Origin: Siphonodentalium dalli
Lineage: Eukaryota; Mollusca; Scaphopoda; Gadilida; Siphonodentaliidae
NCBI GenBank assembly: GCA_032622095.1
Contig: CP136064.1
Coordinates: 139,641,954-139,705,953 of the forward strand
Length of the DNA stretch: 64,000 nt
Reading direction: 5' to 3'
How positions within the stretch are numbered: position 1 is the first letter of the stretch; every line of letters begins with the position of its first letter. The translations under genes and the position numbers were made by a program. Below the pieces are notes generated by a model. That model did no database searches, was not told where the DNA came from, and was given only the letters and a program-made list of their open reading frames with translations. Positions 42,683 to 53,869 of the stretch are shown here, piece by piece.

Positions 42683-44019
42683 ACCTTTTATCACATGATC
42701 AAATAAACCCGAAGCAACGCGCAACATTCATCGAAAACAACAATCATAAACTACAGCGATCGCAAGTTATTTGAAGAACGCCGTGACGTCATCGCACGCG
42801 CTGATATTAAACGTGTCTATTACCGATAATTATGAAACTGCTTTTATGGCCAAATTATGTGATAATATATTTTATTATCTTGAATGTACCCCAAGGGGAA
42901 TAACCGTAAACCCTTTTCATGACTGGAGCTTCCTGAAATTTTGCGAAAACCCTTGTGCCAATGTATTCTCTTATATATGCGAGTCCCCCATAGGGAGCTT
43001 TTCATATATAAGATAACACACTGGCCTAATACTATTTACTTTCACCTTGTATGCCTAATCGAGTACATGCTCTTATATATACGATGCTCTCTGTGGACTT
43101 CATGAACATGTGCAATAGATGTGCAGACTACAGTATTGCGCATACATTCGAATTGAGGTGTGCATTCAAATTTGATTGGTTCAAGGATAATTTCCGCATG
43201 CTATGTACAAGCGATAATCTGATGAATTATTTGTAACTTTCTAGGCTTGTAATTTTAGGACGTTGCCCTAGTTCTAACTGTGGTAAGTTGGGAGTCAACT
43301 AGTGGAAGTGACAGCGAGGTGTTAAAATCATGAGTTGTTTAATGATAACACGATGGTAACAGTATGGTCAATATCACCGTAAATATACATGCATGTTGGT
43401 GTGTGCATGACAGGACACAGGGACAGCGGTCTTCCAAAAGCGTCATCATCTGACGGTGATATCGAGCCGAGAGATCGAATTATAATGTTCTCCTGGTCAG
43501 CTGACCGTGTCATAGTTCATGCACATCGAGCGTTCTCCTAGAATCGCTTTGTCCACTCTATCACGGCATTTGATCACGTATCGGTATACACTAGTGCATT
43601 GTAACAGGCCATTGTCCTTTAGCACTGTTGGTCACTATATGCGCAGATTTGACAGCTACGTGTATGCTCTCCGAAACCAACATTCAGCACAAATTGTTTT
43701 TAATTTGAAATCAGCGCCATGGCCGATGCAGAGACACATGTTTTTTCGATTCATTTTCAATCAAGAAATCACACTTTGAAACCCGAACGACAGACAAACT
43801 CCTTCGACCATTTGTTCTATATATACACAGATACGCGAGCACAAGAAAAACAAAGTATATCTGTGCAACTATTTAGAATTAGAATCAACAACAACACAAC
43901 AACGTATTTCCCTCCAAAAAATATAAGAGCACGAAACGGTAGGTTGTCAAAATAACACTTCTGCGCATGACAATACTTGCGTTGATTCCTGCAATTAACG
44001 GAATCGGCAACGCAACGGA
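42683..44019. other. Intergenic sequence with a short match to the foldback
   Basis: At 42,956-42,986 the word GCCAATGTATTCTCTTATAT plus ATGCGAGTC matches the foldback arm at 1,009-1,036 (one mismatch). It is followed by its own small hairpin (TCTTATATATG...CATATATAAGA). Open frames here have no recognisable features. Confidence 0.5.
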
Positions 44020-44420
44020 CGGCAATTTGAACGCCGATGTTATGTCATTCTGAACGCACCATTGAACACTGGTGTTCAGCTAAATGCATAGTTTGTTATA
44101 ATTAGTGGTATTTTTGTGCCATAATTGAAAATATGTTATATAATTCCACTCCGAAGCGATCAACGGGAAATACTAAACGGAATTTACCTCTTGATACCGG
44201 TACTGCACGCCGGTGATTATACTTCACATGAACATCACTGTTCATCGACTGAACACCACTATTCAAAGACTGAATATCACTGTTCAACGTTTGAACACTA
44301 CTGTATAGATATTATGTCTTCAGAGGCTGGTACTATAACGCTGATGTTTAGAGTTAACACATAGCGTTACGATTTTAACACTTCGGTAGTATGAACGCGT
44401 TCATTTTAGAACACTTATTT
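44020..44420. repeat. Short AACACTGGTGTTCA repeats, right cluster
   Basis: GAACACTGGTGTTCAGC, GAACACCACTATTCAAAGAC, GAATATCACTGTTCAACG and related words, about 19-20 bp apart around 44,225-44,300. Possibly the other end of one element with the 42,266-42,510 cluster. Confidence 0.55.
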
Positions 44421-45270
44421 GTGCAGTGTATAATGATGCTGCTCATGATGCTGGCAAGCTGGTGGTTCTGCCCCCGCCTTCACCAGAGGACCGATGTACA
44501 TGCATGAAAGGAGTACATGCATCATGGAGTTGTCCATGATAGTCATCGACACGAAGGTGACTGTGGATATAGGATAACTTTTCACTCTCAATCTACGCAT
44601 ACATCTGACCACAAACTGATGAAAGAGGACCCTGGCTCGCTCGCTTTGTCGTAACATTGTAAGAAAAGCATAAAACGCCAAAAGAAACCTTCTTTCCCGT
44701 TGGCATGCCATCATAATTCAGAATTGCAACTTCCCAATGGTAGCCATCCTCTCCAATTGTATAGAGAGGATGGTACTGGAGGACATTATATGAGCTGTGT
44801 GAGTCTGAAATACGTCTAAGAGTCTCATTGTTGTGATGGATTACAATGTCTTCTTTGACATGTTCAAATCCAGTGATGAGTACGGCTACCTCAGCAACAG
44901 CGGGCATGCTCACCAGAAGGGACTTTATCGACACGGATGACAACATCGTAACCTCCTGCGGGAGCATTCTCGTGCATTCTCATTACTTTTGTTTCATCAT
45001 GCCATATGTTTTGCACGACATTTGGTGCATATGTCTGACATGTCAAATTAAGTTGATGGATTCTCTCTACTCAAGATTTGGTTCGTATCAAAAGGCTGAG
45101 CCAGGGATCTTTAATACCTGTTCGAGTTGTCTTAGTTTTCCTTCTAGTCCAGCTTGATGTTGATCGGGGGTCTTTGCTGCTCTATGGCTTAACATGCGGG
45201 TTACCATGTGAGTTCGGGAACTTCGGGCATCGTTTGGTCGATATTGATGTTCACCCGGTGTCTCAGCTGC
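44415..45270 (-). pseudogene. Helitron replicase/helicase N-terminal fragment
   Basis: Read on the minus strand: RAAKTPDQHQAGLEGKLRQL, then after breaks MPAVAEVAVLI, DIVIHHNNETLRRISDSHSS, YNVLQYHPLY and GEDGYHWEV, then a frame change into FYAF-LTMLRQSERARVLFHQ and FVV. This is the order of the conserved region N-terminal to the Rep domain in Helitron proteins (alternating DIVIH, LRRIS, SYDPLQYPLLF, GEDGY, RLFQQYVVD). The Rep HUH motif and helicase are absent. At least three frame breaks, no functional product. Confidence 0.8.
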
Positions 45271-45524
45271 TCGTGTAGCAGACTGTCTTTATCACCTATT
45301 TTTGAGAATTTGAAGCGCTTTGAATGCGTGCACGTGGTTACGTAAAACAATCGTGTTCGTAACAATGAACAACTTTCACTGTTGATCTCTTCCGGATTGT
45401 ATCAATAAAGAACATTTCCTGTTGATCCTGTCCTGACACGGTATGGATAAAGAGCTTGTGATCGCTTGTGCTATTTCGAGGCAATGTGTGACATTGCGTG
45501 GGGTCTTTGTGTTCCCATATAAAA

Positions 45525-45790
45525 ATTTACCCGGGTAAAACTGGGGTTTATCCGGTTTAATCCATGGTAAACCCCGGTTCACCAGGGTAAAATAATATTC
45601 TACCCAGGTAAACCCCAATTAAAAAGTCATTGTACCGGGGTTAATCCAGGTATATAAAACCAATATCGATATTTACCCGGGTGTCTTATCCATTTGGTAG
45701 GGATTTACCCAGGTGTTTCTCCATCTCATGGTATACCCAGGTATTTATCCATCTCATGATATACCGGGGTGTTTTACTATCCATTATGGG
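45525..45790. repeat. Third cluster of ACCCAGG/ACCCGGG minisatellite
   Basis: TTTACCCGGGTAAA, GGTAAACCCCGGTT, CTACCCAGGTAAACCCC, TATACCCAGGTATTTATCC. Related in unit to the arrays at 37.6 and 52.1 kb but more diverged, also with both orientations. Confidence 0.65.
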
Positions 45791-45998
45791 AAAAAAGTTA
45801 CCAACAGAAGCGAACTTGAATATGTATTTTCGACCAAGCCTTGGTGCTCAAACCTTGAATGACAACAACATATTTCACATGTATAGTTTGGATTACCATT
45901 ACATTAATTAATTAATTAATACCATGTAGATCCACAGTTTTTCTTACGAGTCACTTAGCCAGTTTGATGCAAATTAAAGTGAGAACATGTTGTCATAT

Positions 45999-47102
45999 GT
46001 ATACAAATGTATATATTTTTTGTGAAGTTACAATACCGCATTTTAGGGCAAAATTGCTCATTCCAAAATGGCCGCCAAAATGGCAGCTGGAAGTGGAAAA
46101 TGTTATGTTTTCTCCCACCGATATCTTCTATATAAGTTAATTATGTATGTGACTGGTTCATAGTTGGGACTATTATTATTATTTATTTTTTTTCATGTTA
46201 ACTGATCATTGAAGCAATAACATATGACATTCTTGTGGTCCCAGCCCTTCCGGTCCCTCAAATATCAAATTGTTTACAGAACGTGGTATAAAATTTCACC
46301 AAAAATCACCATTGTGATTCTATTAATTGTTCAACAAGAAATGAACATAACTGTGCAACGCAATTGAGGCATACCATTACCTATAAATATTGTAACTCAA
46401 TTTAATCAAAATTGTCACTTTGTCCCGAACTGGCTGCAAAAATGGCAACAAAAATTTGAAAAAAGGCAAAAATTGCCACATCATGGTATGAAATCGCTTA
46501 CAAGTTATGTGGTGAAATTATGTGGTGAAGGTCGAGTATAGCTCTTGTGACATTACCCCTCTACCGCACCTCACATGTGACCACATATTAACCTCCTGGT
46601 TGTTATTTTTGACGATTTCGATGTCAAGCTTGTGATGGAAGAATCAGATTTGTTCTTGTAATGTCAGTAGTTACACTAATAACAATTAACTAAGGTGCAT
46701 CAGAATTGTTAGCATCATGTATATAAGACATAAGGTTATTCATCAGCCACAGCTCGTAAGCGATTAAATGGCATGCTAGGGAAAAATTCACCGTTTTCCA
46801 TATATTGGTCGCCATTTTGAGACAAAATGACAAATTTCTTTCCGCGTTCTGTAAAATCGAATTTTTGAGGGCTCTGAAGGGGCTGGGACCCAAATGAATG
46901 GCACATTTCATTGCTCGATTATCATTATCTTGAACGATACAAAATAAACTCCTTATTCTGAACCAATTCCATAGAGCAGAAACTAATCTACAAGATATTA
47001 GTGTAAAAACGTCAAAATTTCCGGCAGCCATTTTGGCGGCAATTTTACCTTAAAATGTGGCAATACATCTTAGCTTCACATAAGTATATACATTTGTATA
47101 CA
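45999..47102. mobile_element. Foldback element of about 1.1 kb
   Basis: GTATACAAATGTATATA at 45,999 is inverted at 47,085-47,101. Further inverted pairs: CAAAATGGCCGCCAAAATGG against CCATTTTGGCGGCAATTTT, and GGTCCCAGCCCTTCCGG against CTGAAGGGGCTGGGACC. Arms of about 500 bp are imperfect, the spacer short. A minus-strand open frame in the right arm is not recognisable. Confidence 0.75.
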
Positions 47103-48702
47103 CAAGACAAGATGTGTTCACTATAATATGCATCGAATTGACTTAGGGACTCGACAGGAAAAAAACGGCGGCCATATTGGACGCCATCTTGCCTAGTGTC
47201 TACACGGACACTTTTTCGCATTGACATTGCTTACAATATGAGTGACTTAAAATGAGTCGGGAGCTATATTATATTAGACCCTAAATGAACAGAAAAATAT
47301 TAGGGCATAGAATTACAGTTTGTAACCTTTAATCTTTAAGATTTCGTTTCGTTTCGTTTCGTTCGGCAAACTAAATATATTCTTCCAACGTGAAATGCGC
47401 GCAAAAGAGTTAGCGTTCTATAAACCACCAGAAAAAGACCCGTTAATAGTAATTTTGTCGCAAATTAACATGGATTGACAACAGAAAATGATCGATACAA
47501 ATCGGATATATTGTGAATTAAATACAAGATTCAACGATTTTATTCATATGGATGTTCGCATAAAATCAAAAGAAAAGTCTTGTCAAAATTATTTATATTT
47601 CCAATTTGAGGACCAGGAAACGGACTGAATATGACAGTACCAGTACCGGTACTCAATGGCTATTATGGCACGAATGAAAACCACTGGGTCACTAATTACT
47701 GATATGCAACTGAGAAGTTTGATCTACAGGCTTCAGATCAGTACTAGTACCTGTACTCTAGGACTACAACTGTACTGTATAAATTAGTATTAATTAGCCA
47801 ATCGACTTGGAAGTTGGAAACTTTAAAGCGATGACCATTCGCATCACCACAACAAAGAAATAAGAGTGTCTGGAAGAGTATATGTATACTGTTTTAAAAT
47901 TATATTGTCTTCATGCCAGAGACTTTTGGCTCCCATCATCGAGGTTTGACATTACGCAAATTGCTGCAGCGGTTGGAACAGAAGAAGAATATTGTGATAA
48001 TGTTATGTTGTACGGTACATGTATGTAAATTCAGTTACACTGGTACGGTGCATTAACTGAGCGCATTTGGCAGTGATATGTCACTAACGTATCGGCAGGG
48101 CCCAACATCATGTGTGCTACTACATCTGTCAGGATCCTGTAGTGATACCATATACAGATTCCCGGCAGTGGACAACAGATGTCAACAATACAAAAAAATT
48201 ATATCAAGTTCTAGCCTTGAATTAGTCATCAAAATTGCAAATTAAAACACATTGTCAATGAATATTAGTATTTATTTCTACATGCAGTTGGCAAGATTCT
48301 GAGACGTCACATTTACCCGAAAGCCAAGAGGTAGTCCAACATGTAGCCGTACTTACGCAATTGCATCAAGTTGGAACACCCCAACCAATAATACTGAACA
48401 GTCAAAATAATGGGACAGATGAACACTGGACTCTGAACATTAAAACTACTAGTACATGTACAGTATATTCACACAGCATATGGAAAGTTCAAAGATTTTG
48501 ACAGCACTTTGATTCCATGAGAGGATTCACATGTACTGTACCACCTCTGGATGATGTATGCTGTGCACATTACAATGAAGTTAAAACTTCATGTTATAAT
48601 AGTTTGACTGTTAGCGAGTACTTCACTTCCATTCCAACTTGAAGATGGACCCAATTGTACTTTTTTACAAGTTTATATTTTAGTAATTTACATTTATATC
48701 TA
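47103..48702. other. Intergenic sequence
   Basis: Holds a short (TTTCG)n run at about 47,343-47,366. No gene recognised. Confidence 0.4.
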
Positions 48703-48765
48703 AAGGTACTCGATCTAATCAGATTGCGGATGAAGATGGATAACTCTAAAATCAAGTGGTAGTAA
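48703..48765. mobile_element. Short fragment of the TTAA-type MITE family
   Basis: AAAGGTACTCGATC at the left matches the TIR of 51,436, and ATTGCGGATGAAGATGGATA with ACTCTAAAATCAAGTGGTA matches the interior of that element (inverted there as TACCACTTGATTTTAGAG). Most of the element is deleted. Confidence 0.6.
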
Positions 48766-50438
48766 CTGTAACTAGAATGCACTCAGAGAGATGCCAACGT
48801 GCGCAAAAATGTAATAAACAATAATTAAAAAAATAATTTTACTGTATTTTACTTAATTTATTTAATTTAATTTAATGTTAGCAAAAAAAGACAATTACCA
48901 TTTCTCATTTCATCACAGATAAAAGGCAAATTACTATATTAATCATTTAAGTAATTAAAACCAAGTCCATGTTGCCGAAAGGATGAGACTTAAATATCGA
49001 TTACATTTTTTTCAGCGGCATATTTTCATTTTCATTTTCCGATAGTCAAAGTTGACCAAAGGAGCAATTATAAGAAATAATTAATTTTATTTGTGTAAAT
49101 ATTGATAGCAGCCAATATGCAACAATAAATATCAATAATCAATCAATAATTAATCAATAACAATCATTTTATGTAATAATAAACTCTTCAAACGCTGTTT
49201 GTGTCAACAAATGCGTTTTGTTTTGTGTTACGTCATTCGTCGTATTTGACCCGGAACTCGGCTGAAGCACATATGCCAAGTAACAAATAAATTGTGAACA
49301 ATATGCAAAGTTTGGTATATTTGGCATAAAAATAAAACGGTTAAAGTTAGAATTTGGTCTCGTTGCTAGGGTAATTTAATTGCATAGCAACTGTTGTTAT
49401 GGGCAACACATTTGACAACCCAATCAACATTAGAGGAATGGGGAGGGAAACATTAATGTGGACACAAATTTTCTGGCGGTCTAAGCCCTTTCACTCGAAA
49501 ATGTTCTAAAAACATTTTTTTAGTCCAATTTATGCAAATTTGGCATATCTAATTTGACCTTGACCTTTGACCTTGACAGAGGTGACTAGAAAATTGCCAA
49601 CAATTATTTTATTTATCGGGGTATCCCATAGCACATTATTAACGTTGTTGGCATATGGTACTAAAAATGCAAGTGAGCCTAAAAATGCGTCGAATTACGA
49701 AATCGCGTTTTGAATGTCTCTCTTTTCCCGCACGATAAAAAGAGGTCTTCGCACGAACCAAAAATGATAAAACCTCCCAATTATAAGTAAAAATACCCAA
49801 ATGAAGGAGTCTATGTAGGTCCCTATTAAACACCCAGGTTATCAAACTCTCGGACTAATGCACAGTACTCAAATGATTTTCGGTTGGATCTCACATATTT
49901 AAAGATAAACAAAATTGTTAGGTGAATCAGCTACATTTGCAGGTACATGTACTTGTAAATGAAGTAAATTGAAAACATTTAAGTACAATTTTCAGGCGGT
50001 ACGCATGATTCATACCCCTCTGCTAATTTGGTAGTCGGAATTCATTTGCACAGTTTAACCGGTATTCAGGATTCAACAAAAAGGCCGGTTCGCAGATTTT
50101 CGGGCACAAAATTTATTTTGTTTTACTATTTACCAGGCCAAATGACATTTATGATGTAATTCAGTCTATTATTTATAGTATATGTAGAAGTTATGGATAC
50201 AACTTCAGCAAATACTAGTACATGTATATGAAAACTATATTATTAGTTTAATTTTAGTTTTCATTCAATATTTTCTTACTTGTAACTGGTACGCATGATT
50301 CAACCTTTTACATTAACTGGCATTGAGGGGGCGAGGCGGCGACCCCTTCCAGACTGGTCTATTCAATTGTGATTGGCCTTTATGAAGGTGTTACCCATGT
50401 ACCACCCATGAATACCGAACACCAGTTAACAGTGTTCT
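48766..50438. other. AT-rich intergenic sequence
   Basis: Includes CAATAATC-rich sequence near 49,130-49,170 and TTGACCTTGACCTTTGACC near 49,553. No gene recognised. Confidence 0.4.
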
Positions 50439-51435
50439 CACATTTGCTGGAATAGTATCCAACATATCAAGAGGTATTATACTGAATTAGATAAAAATAT
50501 ATCACTTGGGTCTGTTTGGGCTGGAAAATACTCAAAATTTAATTTTGTGCTATAATATCTGCATACCAGCCTTTTTGCTGAATCCTGAATGCCGGGTATA
50601 TTGCCGTGTGAAATCCTAGTACCAGATAACATTGGGTATGTATATAGCATACCACCTGAAAATGGCCTGAATATCGCATACCAAAGCGGGGTGGGGTGTG
50701 TATGTGTGACACCTTCCTTGATTATAGTCTGTATTATACAGGGTATGTTCACTGTTTCGAGTTGGTGCAATTAATGTAATTGTTTAATCTCTACCATCTG
50801 AATACTATTTATAGCATATATTGATATCTGATCAATTGCTACCGATATATAAAAGGATAAAGATGGTGTGTCTCTTTCCCAAATGTTCTGTTTACATGTA
50901 CATTTGGGGGTTTATGAGTCAGATAATAACAGTCAACATGTCATTCTAACACTAAGAAATAATGTGTTCTTATGAACCAGGACAAAATATGGCTATTTCT
51001 GGAGCATTACAGCATACTATTACAAATCTATATTTTTAAGCAGTAAGATAATGACAGGAAACAATTGTCCTTAGACTAAGAAATAATGATTTTTTTGGTA
51101 TACATACAGTATGTATTTCACATCAGAGCCCATGTGTATACTCACATTAGTTTATGTCATTCAAAGGGAGAAACCCATTTAGAAAGATTAAATGAGACAA
51201 AACTACCTCACTCTAGATGTAGTTGCAAGGTACATGTATACTTGTAAATGCCATTGGAACTAAAATAATAATTTTTGTGTCCACCGGTATGTCATGTACC
51301 GGTATACATTGCAACTACATGTTCATGGAACTTGCCTAACATACCATATACAAGTATGAACAGGGAATTTATAAGTGTTTTTAATCAAAATTTTAACCCA
51401 ACTCTTGACAGTAAGTTTTAACCCATGCAATTTAA

Positions 51436-51863
51436 AGGTACTCAATCCGATCAGAGGGTCCTATATTACTATTTCTTTTGCTTTGGGGGGGGGGGGGGTA
51501 ATTGATTCGAGTCGAGGAACCTACCAATCAAAGCTCAGGTTGATCAGATATCGATATTTTAAGTTTTGTTAGTTCTATACTTTCTGTCCCAGAACACGAT
51601 CAAAATTGCGTTATTATTACCACTTGATTTTAGAGTTATCCATCCTTGTCTGTTTGAATAGTGTTTCTGGTGTACACATCTCGAGCAAATTACGGAGTTA
51701 GGGGCAATTATTAGTACTCATCTCGAGAAAATAACAAATCAAAAATCAATATCTAATAACTCTGAGCTTTGTTTGATGGGTTCCTCGACTCGAATCAAAT
51801 ATTGTTTACCCCCAAAGCCAAAGAAATAGTAATATAGGACCCTCTGATCGGATTGAGTACCTT
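51436..51863. mobile_element. piggyBac-type MITE with TTAA target sites
   Basis: Flanked by TTAA (51,432-51,435 and 51,864-51,867). Terminal inverted repeats start AGGTACTCAATCCGATCAGA and extend about 150 bp (AGGGTCCTATATTACTATTT...). The homologous site in copy 1 (CAGTTTACTGAG) lacks it. TTAA duplication is characteristic of piggyBac superfamily elements. No ORF of note. Confidence 0.85.
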
Positions 51864-52059
51864 TAACGAGTTTATATATTTATGTATTACATGTGTTTCT
51901 ATACATGTATTTTATCTTTAGTTAGTTTGTTGATCTTGAATAAATTTGTATTGCTCCACAATCAGTTTCCTTAATGTTCTATTATACTAAAACAACTCCA
52001 TTGATAACAATACCCCTGCATCCCATCCAAATCTACTGCATTGCCATCCTCATCATTTC

Positions 52060-52915
52060 ACTTTGGTATCCCCACCCAGGTGTACCTTGGTGTTATTCAC
52101 CCAGGTGTTCCTTGGTGTTTCCCACCCAGTTGTACATTGGGGTTTTCCTACCCAGGTGTACCTTGGTGTTTCTTTACATGTGTGTACCTTGGGGTTTTCT
52201 AACCCAGGTACATCTCAATGTTTCCACCCAGGTGTACCTTGGTGTTTTCGACCCAAGTGTTTCCCCTTGTGTTTCTACCAGGGTATATCCCAGGTGTTCT
52301 TAAGCAGGCTCAACTCATAAATATACCCTGGTGTACCCCAGTATTTTAACCCAGGTTTAACCCAAGTGCAATCACCCTGATAAACCCTGGTGTTCCAACA
52401 CCAGGATATAACAGAGTGGTATACCTGGGATACATCTCGGTGAAAATGATGGGGCACACCAGGGTAAAATATAAGCGAGTGGTACCTGCTTAAAATACCC
52501 GAGGTATACCCTGGTAGAAACACCCGGGGAAAATACCAAGGTATACCTGGGTAGAAACACTGGGAAATCCACCTGGGTAAGAAAACACCAAGGTACACCG
52601 AGGTAAGAAAACACCAAGGTACACCTGGGTTGGAAACATTAAGATACACCTGGGTAGGGAACACCTGGGTAGGAAACACCTGGATGAATAATACCAAGGT
52701 ACACCTGGGTGGGAAACACCCAGGTAGGAAACACCAGGGTACACCTGGGTGAATAACACCAAGGTACACCTGGGTGGGAAACACCCAGGTAGAAAACACC
52801 AGGGTATACCTGGGTGAATAACACCAAAGTACACCTGGGTGGGAAGCACCCAGGTAGGAACACCCGGGTACACCTGGGTGTGGTCACCTGGGTAACTACA
52901 CCCAGGTTTATCCAC
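52060..52915. repeat. Polarity-switching ACCCAGGTGTACC minisatellite, copy 2
   Basis: Units read CACCCAGGTGTACCTTGGTG up to about 52,300 and the reverse complement from about 52,560 to 52,915, with a diverged ACCCTGGTGT-type centre. Frames encoding LGVFLPRCTLVF-type repeats are by-products. Confidence 0.85.
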
Positions 52916-53073
52916 ACCAGGGTTTTTATCCAGTTTCAGCTGGGTTAATCATGGTAAAACCCAGGTTTCATGGGGTCTTGATGGTTGGTGGATGTATTGG
53001 TAGATAGATTTATAACCGAGTTTTGGCCCAAAAAACCTGGGTAGATTTACCCGGGTACATTTGTATATGGGTA

Positions 53074-53320
53074 GACTAACAATAAAGAGCGTTCACATTT
53101 GATTTATTCCTGATGGATGAATAAAGAGCGTTCTGTTGGCTTATGTGCAGCAGCGTGTTAACAACATTCCGTGCGGAGTCTCAGCTGGTCTTTTTAAGAC
53201 ATATGGGGTCAACGGCACCTATATATTAAGATTATCCGTATAGAATTACTTCTGTATACAAAAAAGTGATGCTAAGTCAGCCCGGTGCATCCATTCATTG
53301 ATTTGTTCGTTCATTTTCAG
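53074..53320. other. Intergenic or intronic sequence
   Basis: AATAAAGAGCGTTC occurs twice (53,089 and 53,121), a phrase also in the 620-bp array (18.8-21.1 kb). Ends in a polypyrimidine stretch before the kinase-like exon. Confidence 0.4.
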
Positions 53321-53428
53321 GTTGCCATAAAAGTAATAGAGAAAAGTATCGTTCCAAAAGAATTTCTGAAAAAATTTCTTCCTCGGGAATTGAGCAACCA
53401 CACATGCATCCCGATACATGAAAACGTG
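53321..53428 (+). CDS. Single exon of a TSSK-like serine/threonine kinase
   Basis: A 108-bp, 36-codon phase-0 segment bounded by a good acceptor (TTCATTTTCAG) and donor (GTAAGA). It reads VAIKVIEKSIVPKEFLKKFL then PREL: the VAIK lysine of kinase subdomain II, and the FLxKFLPRE motif typical of the testis-specific kinase (TSSK) family on the alpha-C helix side. The segment after PREL (SNHTCIPIHENV) is shorter than in that family, so the exon may be diverged or from a decaying gene. No neighbouring exon (glycine loop, HRDLK, DFG) was found by eye. Host gene fragment rather than transposon is my inference. Confidence 0.5.
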
Positions 53429-53730
53429 GTAAGAAAATTAGATATACCATTATAATTGCATGGTAATCGCGTTTGTCTATTACATCAGCTCGGAAGTGAC
53501 TGCGAACAAAACAATGTATCCAACAATAATTTGAGCAAGTAACATGTGAACTTTATCATTCCAGGTGCATTATATATTTATTCATTATTTGATACATTCT
53601 GATATGTGGTTTCCGTAATTTCGAAATAGAGATTCAAAATTAAAGATTTAAATAATAGAAAGCTCAATGTAGGGACATAAAAGTCAAAGTGATAACGATA
53701 TATGTGTTATCAACTTAGAAGAGAAAGTTT
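53429..53730. other. Putative intron or intergenic sequence
   Basis: AT-rich, no feature recognised. Confidence 0.3.
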
Positions 53731-53869
53731 AGTAACAGCAAAAATAAATATATAACAGTAACAATAGCCAACAGTATTTGTTATGCATGTGGAATAATTT
53801 TAATGCCTCGATCGTAGTAGGGTTGAGCTCTTCTTAGTTTATATGCACCAATGCTAAGATACAGACTAT
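53731..53869. repeat. Left direct repeat (about 139 bp) flanking the L1/Tx1 insertion
   Basis: AGTAACAGCAAAAATAAATA ... ACAGACTAT; near-identical to 55,274-55,409 with a few small indels. Reads as a very long target-site duplication. Confidence 0.75.

Larger units (their letters stand above)
50439..53073. repeat. Dispersed element with ACCCAGGT minisatellite, copy 2
   Basis: Same ends as copy 1 at 36,430-38,282. Longer because of a 432-bp MITE insertion (51,432-51,863) and a larger minisatellite. The copies differ by many substitutions, so their split is older than that of the LINE A/B block. Confidence 0.85.

Noticed and set aside
42771-43955. Several 60-86 codon open frames
   Set aside because: No similarity recognised and no coding signals; expected by chance in this length.
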